DNA of 64,000 bases. Origin: JACRDG01 sp963760985. GTDB taxonomy: Bacteria > Desulfobacterota > Desulfomonilia > Desulfomonilales > Desulfomonilaceae. The notes under the pieces are model-generated. The model worked only from the letters and a program-made list of their open reading frames with translations, had not been told where the DNA came from and did not search any database. The stretch covers positions 62,001 to 126,000 of the forward strand of contig CAVXFM010000013.1 in assembly GCA_963760985.1 (NCBI GenBank), in the 5' to 3' direction. This document shows, piece by piece, positions 58,141 through 64,000 of this stretch; the first letter of the stretch is position 1, and the number at the start of each line of letters is the position of its first letter. Both the position numbers and the translations under genes were made by a program.

Positions 58141-58729
58141 CCATCCCCAAGAACTTCAAGCACTTGCCAGCTCCCGCTTGTCACGGGACTGGGTGCCATT
58201 TTCATAGTTCGTTGTGCCCCTCCAGGTCATGGGAGTTCACAAAGGTTCGACCGAATGTTCGTGCTTCTGAAAGGTGGGGGAGGCTTCCTAGAAGAAAGAT
58301 CGGACGGCCCTGTGTCCCTCAAAAAAAAAGGAGGAACCTCCCGACACCCAAAAAGAATCACACGGACAGAACTGCCCGCAACCAGTATATGCTCGGAACC
58401 ATGACCCGACGATCACCATAAAGGATGAAAGTGGTTTCTCCGTCGCCACCTCAGGCATCCCGTTCTCCTGTGCGGCGCATGAAGCTGAAGGGTATAACAT
58501 AGAGTGCGGCAATGGTGAGGAGTTTTGAAAACCAATCGTGACCGCGAACGGCAGGCAGAGGAGCCTCTGCGTTCCCCCGGTAGGAGAGTTCTTCCGACGC
58601 TCTTTGCTTTCTGTCCGCCGGTCTCCCGTAAATATGTGCCGCGACGTTTCCTGGCAAGAGAATCCGCTTGAGAGAAACACCAGGTTCCCGATATGTTTCG
58701 CGGTTTGTATGAGTGTGCGAAAGGAGACT
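58141..58729. other. Intergenic region without a gene
   Basis: About 590 bases. Several short overlapping ORFs on both strands; none recognisable. A run of nine A residues lies near 58320-58330. Confidence 0.4.
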
Positions 58730-59482
58730 TTATCGGCGAGTGGATAGCCGGCGAACTCGCACAGGTCCCATGGGGGTCAGGTTGAACCCTTTGGCGACCT
58801 CTACGTCCCCCACTTCTGACGGTGCGAAATGCACATAGGGGTTGTAAAACTGCGAGCCGACCTTGACTTCCAAATGAAGGTGCGGGCTGGTGGTTCGACC
58901 GGTGTTGCCTACCAAAGCGATCTTCTGTCCCTTACGCACCTTCTGTCCCCGCTTCACCAGGATCCGGCTCAGGTGCGCATAATGGGTGAACACGTCACGG
59001 CCGTGGTCGATCAGAACCGTCTGGCCGTAACTACGGTATCCCTTTCTCGTTCCCGTAACGACCACGCAGCCATCAGCACAGGCTAACACTGGTTCACCTT
59101 TGCAGGCAGCAATATCCAGACCGCTGTGAAAAATGCCCCGGCGAAAGCCGAATGGCGAGGAAAGTATGCCTGATTTCACGGGAAAAATGAGATCCGGTAC
59201 GCGAGGGTTCCGTTTACCACCGAAAATCTCGGCCACCTTGGACCTGATTTGCGCCTTGCCTGATGAGCTCATGGCACAAAGCGAGGCAGGAGTAACCGCG
59301 CACAATTCCGCTTCTGGAGGGACATCACCCAATGCAACCGGCTGAGCCCTCACCGCGGAACGCGCGTGAGCCAAGTGCGCGTCGCACGAGGCAGAATCCT
59401 TCTTGCTCAGCATTGAGGTAGAGGAACAGGACGCGATGAACAACAGAAGAAAGACCCCTACCCATCTCCCTACAGAAGTCAT
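58730..59482 (-). CDS. M23-family LytM-type endopeptidase lipoprotein
   Basis: A 250-residue exported protein. A lipoprotein signal peptide (VFLLLFIASC-SS) places it on a membrane facing the periplasm. The C-terminal M23 domain has FRRGIFHSGLDIAA with the first metal histidine and aspartate, FTHYAHLSRILV, and SPHLHLEVKVG with the HxH pair, so the zinc site looks complete. Likely role is peptidoglycan remodelling. The middle segment is cysteine-containing and unrecognised. Confidence 0.92.
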   Translation of the reverse strand: MTSVGRWVGVFLLLFIASCSSTSMLSKKDSASCDAHLAHARSAVRAQPVALGDVPPEAELCAVTPASLCAMSSSGKAQIRSKVAEIFGGKRNPRVPDLIFPVKSGILSSPFGFRRGIFHSGLDIAACKGEPVLACADGCVVVTGTRKGYRSYGQTVLIDHGRDVFTHYAHLSRILVKRGQKVRKGQKIALVGNTGRTTSPHLHLEVKVGSQFYNPYVHFAPSEVGDVEVAKGFNLTPMGPVRVRRLSTRR

Positions 59483-59776
59483 TTTTTCACCATGACAGGC
59501 TATGCAAACGTCGACGGTTGGTTATCCCATTTTCAAGACTCTGTCAACGATTAAGAGCGGTAAAATACCCTTTTGGGATGGGATCTCGCTTTCCGGCTCG
59601 CGTGAAACGCGGCACATATGCGGTGCGCCGGCCCTTGTACAAGAAAATGGGGCTCCAGGGGGGACCTTTTTGCAACCTTGGTTCCGCCGGGAGCCCCATG
59701 TCAAAGACTCTCACACGATAGGGCAAAGTGTGCGCGTAGCGTCAAGCTGGCCGGGTGACTCACCGCTGCCCTTGAT
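59483..59776. other. Intergenic region with inverted repeats
   Basis: AAAATGGGGCTCCAG (59644-59658) has a partner GGAGCCCCAT at 59690-59699 and a perfect 15-base complement at 61209-61223, on the far side of the binding-protein gene. Confidence 0.5.
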
Positions 59777-61016
59777 TTACTTCAAAACCGGCATTCTACA
59801 GCCGGTCTGGTCAACAGGAGGCGTGATGTCCTCACCGGGGAATATTTTCATCGGTTTGAGGATCCGGCATCTCACCTTGGGGTCGTACTTGCTTGCCACT
59901 CCCCAGCATCCGTCGATAACCGCCTGATGATCCCCTGGTCGGATGGTAACATGCCCCACAGGCAGGTCAAGCGTCAGCCCCTCCAGCGCCTTGATCACAG
60001 CTTTCTTGTCAGTGGTTCCCGCTTTCTGCACTGCAGCGGCGTACACTTTCACCCCCGCGTACGCGCCATGAGCGTTGTAGTCGGGCCAGAAACTTGTATC
60101 GTTTCTTATACTGCGCCACAAATCGTAGGTTCGCCGGGGTGGAATTGGCCTCAAACCAATAGAGACCGCTTAGCCAGACGCCTTTGGGCAGCGCAAGTCC
60201 CAGACCCAGCATCACTTCTGCCGAATATGCGAGGTTCATGAGAACCGTGCGTTCTTTGGTGAAAAAGCCTTTTTCGTTCCCTTGATGAATAAAGTCGATA
60301 AGATTGCCGCCATACAGGGACACGAGCACAGCGTCCGCGTCCGATTTCATGATTTTGTCAATGGCCGGGGTAAAATCAGAGGCAGTGACGGGGATGTAGC
60401 AGATTTCCGATTTGGACGCGAACGCAACGTCCGGTCGCTTTTCTTTGAGGTACCGCTGAAAATATTCCCAACACTGGTACCCGAAGAGATAATCCGGACC
60501 GATAGTGGTCCATTTCTTGTTCTCCATCCCGGCAGCCAGTATAGATGCGCCTTTGATATTCTGAGGCCCATCCATGGAAATCCGAAACGTGTAGGGATTA
60601 CAAATCTTCCCTGTCACGTCCGGAGTCATGGCAAGAGTGATAATCAGAGGGGTCTCCAAGGAATTCATTACCGGCGCGACCGCAGATGCCACCCCGCTGG
60701 AAACGATCCCCAGCACGATATCAACTTGGTGTTCTCTGACGAGTTTGGTGACCGCCTTGACCCCCACGTCCGGCTTGAGTTTCGTGTCCGCAAAGAAGCC
60801 TTCGAGTTTTCGGCCATTGATGCCACCGGCCTGGTTGATTTCATCCATGGCCATCTGTGCGCCTTGTTTGGCTCCGTAGCCGTAGTGCGCCAGTCTCCCC
60901 GAAAAGACGTACACGAACCCCAGACGAATCGTTGGCTGGGACATTGAGGTTGAGGGCTCAAGGAATGTGAACACAAGGACGAGCGCCGCGGCGGCGAGCA
61001 CATACACGTTTCTCAT
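59777..61016 (-). CDS. Orphan ABC substrate-binding protein, Leu/Ile/Val type, frameshifted
   Basis: Starts at ATG 61016 behind GGGGGAAC, with signal peptide RNVYVLAAAALVLVFTFLEPS, then IRLGFVYVFSGRLAHYGYGAKQGAQMA and CNPYTFRISMDGPQNI. The frame breaks at about 60089-60091, an extra T in AAGTTTCTGG, and resumes as FWPDYNAHGAYAGVKVYAAAV. Rebuilt length 412, against 410 for the paralogue at 24037-25269, which shares the closing RPGDHQAV and VDQTGC-x-M. No transporter genes are adjacent. Confidence 0.9.
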
Positions 61017-61381
61017 GACCGAGTTCCCCCTATCGATGTAGTGGCAGGTGTCCTGAGTTGAAGAAAAAGAGCCGGTCGCTCCCTTCACATTTCTCAACCG
61101 CACGGAAAATGAAGGAGAATGCGCCTTGGTTTCGCCGGTTTGGACTCCCCGGGGCCTCATGAACCCTTGAACCCGGCCAATGCCGGTTCCTACGTCGAGA
61201 CAGTAGCACTGGAGCCCCATTTTTGCAAGAAACTGTTTCATCAAAAACTCACCCTTTTCTCATGGTTTCAGGCCGCGTACAGACGAACGCTTTGCGGTTC
61301 GGGCCGCGTTGAAGCGCTCGCACAAATCTGTTATAAATTACGGACGCTCAGCATGCTTTGACACACCCGGGGGAAGTCGCC

Positions 61382-63005
61382 GTGGCCGCTCGGAAACCGA
61401 TCATCAATCCCAAAGAGGCCGTACAGTTCATAAGAATGGGGATATCTGACGAGGGTCTGATGCAGAAGTACGGCATCACTGCCAGAGGCTTGGAGAGTCT
61501 CTTCAAGAAGCTCGTTCGGGCAGGGGAACTTGAGAGATTCGAACTGGATCAACGAACGGAGTTGTGCGAAAGGAGCCAGTCTGTCGTGCTGGCCGCCACC
61601 GCGGAGTCCGCAACACCGAAAATCCAAATCGGTTTGGCTGAGGCCGTTCAGGCAGTCAAGTCGGGTGCGAGCGATCTCGATCTCATGCGGAGGTTTTCTC
61701 TCTCTGCGAAGGGTGTTGACAAGCTTTTCAAGAAACTGATTCTCGCCGGAGCACTCGATGAGGAGGAGCTTGAACAGAGGGCTCAAACGTCCCAGATGTT
61801 CCAGGTAGTGGAACTTGACGAACTGCCGGAGCCGGTCGTGCCCAAGCCACGGGTCAAAGCCGCAGACGCGGTGAGGGACATCAGGGACGAACTCAGCGAC
61901 GCAGCCCTGATGGAAAAATACGGCCTCTCTTCAAAAGGTCTGGAAAGCCTTTTCCGGAAGCTGGTCAAAGCCGGCGAGATTATGCGAGCCGAGCTGGATC
62001 AACGGCTCCTCGACACCCAGAGTTCCCATTATGTAGATCTGGACGAACCTGCACGGCCGAATTCAGCCAAATGCCGCATCAGCGCTGCTGAGGCATTACG
62101 TGATATCAGGTCGGGCATGAACGACGCGGCCCTCATGAAGAAATATGCCGTGTCTATCCGAGGCCTCGACAGTCTGTTCAAGAAACTCGTTCTTTCCGGC
62201 AAGATCGAGCAAACTGAACTGGACCGACGCACGTTTGTCTCCCAACAGTCCCACTTTGTGGATCTGGAAGGACGGCCGGAACCGACCGCTCCCAGAGTCC
62301 GAGTCAAGGCATCGGAACTCGCCTCGTGCATCCGGAGCGGCATGGACGACGCCGCGCTCATGGAAAGATTCAACTTGTCCACGAGGGGCCTGGGAGGCCT
62401 CTTTAGAAAACTGGCGGCAGCGGGAAAGGTCAGCGGGGCCGAACTCGATGCAAGAAAGAATCCGCGCAATGGGGCGGACCTTTCTCTCGAGCAAGACTCC
62501 AATGGATCGTATGCGGCGAGACACCTCCCGGACGAAGAAGAAGGAGAGTTCGAGCTGGAATCGCCGACCACTCAGGGACAGCTCAGCCTCCTGTGGCAAG
62601 AGCGCAGGACCGGACTGCTCGCCGGGGGTATGGTGATCGCCTTGGTTACTCGCAGCCTTGGTGTTGGACTCTTATTGCCTCTTGGGCAATCGGTTCCATC
62701 TATGGACTCACACGCGCATGTGCCCCAATCAGTTGTCCGCAGAGGATTTCGAAAGACAAGTGACCGAACTCACGGCTATATTGGATGACATCAGCCACAA
62801 TCCCTATCACAAAGCTACCCTTGAAGGGATACCCGATGCGGGGAATTTGCAGGACTGCTTGGAGGCCTGCAGGAGAGATCATCGTTCCCAGGAGCCGACA
62901 GACCGAGGTTTGCTCCTCAACTGCCGCATGGAATGCATGGCCAAGCACGGTAAGGCCATCAAAGCTATTCGCAAGCGCTACTACGGGGATGGTGCCTTTG
63001 ACTGA
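61382..63005 (+). CDS. Protein of five exact 75-residue tandem repeats with a membrane helix and a cysteine-bearing tail, frameshifted
   Basis: GTG 61382 follows GGGGGAA. Five copies of a 46-residue unit (pattern A-xx-IRSG-x-xDAALM-xKY-xLSxxGLESLFKKLVxAG-x-I-xxxELDQR) are each joined by a 29-residue linker, giving a period of 75 residues through about residue 358. Each unit looks helix-turn-helix-like. Then comes a Glu-rich linker and a hydrophobic helix GLLAGGMVIALV. From about 62650 the frame drifts: the helix continues in the third frame as TLIASWAIGSIYGLTR and the C-terminus in the second as MCPNQLSAEDFERQVTEL...CRMECMAKHGKAIKAIRKRYYG, with five cysteines. At least two indels (near 62655 and 62715) are needed. 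Function unknown. Confidence 0.7.
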
Positions 63006-63264
63006 CCCACTCCTACTTGGCCATCTGTAGCATAGGTACGCACATTCCGCACAACCTTCAGTCTCACCGAGTTTCAGGGTCAATGAACCAAAGGGTGAGA
63101 TCATCAGCATGTGTGGCCGAAGAAACCACCCCGTGAAACGATAGCCCGGCAAGATCATTTTCCACTATGTGCGGCGTACCACATTGTCATCCTAGACCCA
63201 ATAGCACATAATGGGGCCATGAACGTGACAATTACCGCCAATTTGGTTTAGGTTTCTCAGCAGT

Positions 63265-64000
63265 ATGGACAAGAGGCCGAACTACGTCTCCATGACCATC
63301 TCTCCCTCGGCAGACGGGATAGGACCTTCCGATAAAATGATCGAGGCGCTGTCCCGCTGGTTGAAACGGCCGAGCTCTGCAATTCGAGATACCCTGGAAA
63401 CGAGGAAAATCCGGATCGCCAAGGTGGAGCTCACCACCGACCTGGAAAAAATCATTGCCGCGTTGCAAAAGAACGGCCTTCATGTGGTCGTCGGAGCGTA
63501 CAAAGATGGCTCCACTGCAAGGACACGGTTCGAAACGACGTTAGGGACCACGGGAAGGCTGTTCACCCCCATGTCAGGGGGTGACACACAAACCGACTGG
63601 AAAAAGGGAGAGGTCATCGAAGGCCTCTATGAGGTTCTCGGTTCCGCGACGGGAGGGATGGGAAAGGTTTATTTCGTTTTTCACCGTTTGTGGAAAATGA
63701 TGCTTGCCATCAAGACTCCCTTGGCGATGTACGTTACTAACGAAGCTCGTCTGCGGAGATTCATGCGGGAAGCGGAATTGTGGGTGAATCTGGGACTGCA
63801 TCCCAATATTGCGACGTGTTACTACACGCGTGTCATCGAGGGTCTTCCCAGGCTTTTTATCGAATACGTCGACGGCGGCACTCTGGAAGAATGGCATGAG
63901 AAAAAGCGGCTCCAGGACTTGCGCACCGTTGCGGATCTCATGCTTCAGTTCAGCCATGGAATGATGTACGCGGAGGCAAAGGGAATCATCCACAGGGACA
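63265..64000 (+). CDS. Hanks-type serine/threonine protein kinase, 3' partial
   Basis: ATG 63265 begins a protein open to the window edge. The first about 110 residues are unrecognised (RKIRIAKVELTTDLEKIIAALQKNGLHV resembles a small ferredoxin-like fold). From residue about 118 a protein kinase domain follows: glycine loop GSATGGMGKVYFV, catalytic lysine in MMLAIKTP, helix C glutamate in MREAELWVNLGLHPNI, hinge FIEYVDGGTLEEW, and the start of the catalytic loop IIHRD at the last bases. It lies 260 bases after the 75-residue repeat protein on the same strand. The rest of the kinase is outside the window. Confidence 0.88.
   Translation, partial: MDKRPNYVSMTISPSADGIGPSDKMIEALSRWLKRPSSAIRDTLETRKIRIAKVELTTDLEKIIAALQKNGLHVVVGAYKDGSTARTRFETTLGTTGRLFTPMSGGDTQTDWKKGEVIEGLYEVLGSATGGMGKVYFVFHRLWKMMLAIKTPLAMYVTNEARLRRFMREAELWVNLGLHPNIATCYYTRVIEGLPRLFIEYVDGGTLEEWHEKKRLQDLRTVADLMLQFSHGMMYAEAKGIIHRD

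Noticed and set aside
1..64000. CRISPR arrays or prophage
   Set aside because: No regularly spaced short repeats, cas genes or phage structural genes were seen.

Overview
The window looks like about 64 kb of chromosome from a Gram-negative, anaerobe-type member of the Desulfobacterota (delta-proteobacterial lineage). This placement is inferred from gene content: outer-membrane barrels and lipoproteins, many receiver-only two-component genes, a sigma-54 promoter, a miaA-hfq pair, orphan branched-chain-type binding proteins and a LarB homologue. There is no rRNA or other decisive marker, so genus is not called. Base composition is moderately GC-rich and most neighbouring genes share a codon style.

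Layout. 1-3.5 kb (minus strand): two large membrane proteins of surface-polysaccharide type, both broken by frameshifts. 3.7-5.6 kb: a complete IS1634-type insertion sequence. 6-17.5 kb (minus): a long operon behind a strong sigma-70 promoter (17510-17538) for a nonulosonic (sialic/legionaminic-like) acid. It holds CMP-transferase, synthase, hydrolysing 2-epimerase, acetyltransferase, a HisF/HisH/amidotransferase trio predicted to install an amidino group, a CBS-nucleotidyltransferase, an unassigned 655-residue putative transferase and a LegC-type aminotransferase. 18.3-22.3 kb (plus): a sigma-54 promoter followed by two histidine kinase/receiver pairs. 22.4-27.4 kb: exported proteins, an orphan binding protein, a secreted papain-fold-like protein and a barrel. 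27.7-34.8 kb: a GQF-repeat zinc-ribbon protein, a membrane glycosyltransferase, miaA-hfq, yjbQ, a CBS protein, a possible small RNA, larB and radC. 35-46 kb: a chemoreceptor, a dispersed-type palindrome, a radical SAM/SPASM protein, tRNA-Met, GT2, asparagine synthetase, DUF362 and glgB. 46-52.9 kb: zinc-ribbon/Nif3 pair, a second CAU tRNA, small proteins, an HD protein, a NAGPA-like exported protein. 53-58 kb: an ArsA-type ATPase, a sugar-nucleotide epimerase-like protein and a three-part glycosyltransferase fusion. 58.7-64 kb: an M23 lipoprotein, a second orphan binding protein, a protein with five exact 75-residue repeats, and the start of a Hanks-type kinase.

A caution for every user: at least fifteen otherwise well conserved genes carry single-base indels, mostly in short homopolymers, and hisF carries two that compensate. 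I read these mainly as assembly or sequencing errors rather than mass pseudogenisation, so coordinates for split genes are given as one reconstructed locus with the break position.

No CRISPR array, phage or replication origin was seen. The most interesting systems are the amidino-nonulosonate operon with its unassigned transferase, the 75-residue repeat protein beside a kinase, and the GT2-TIGR04282-TIGR04283 fusion.
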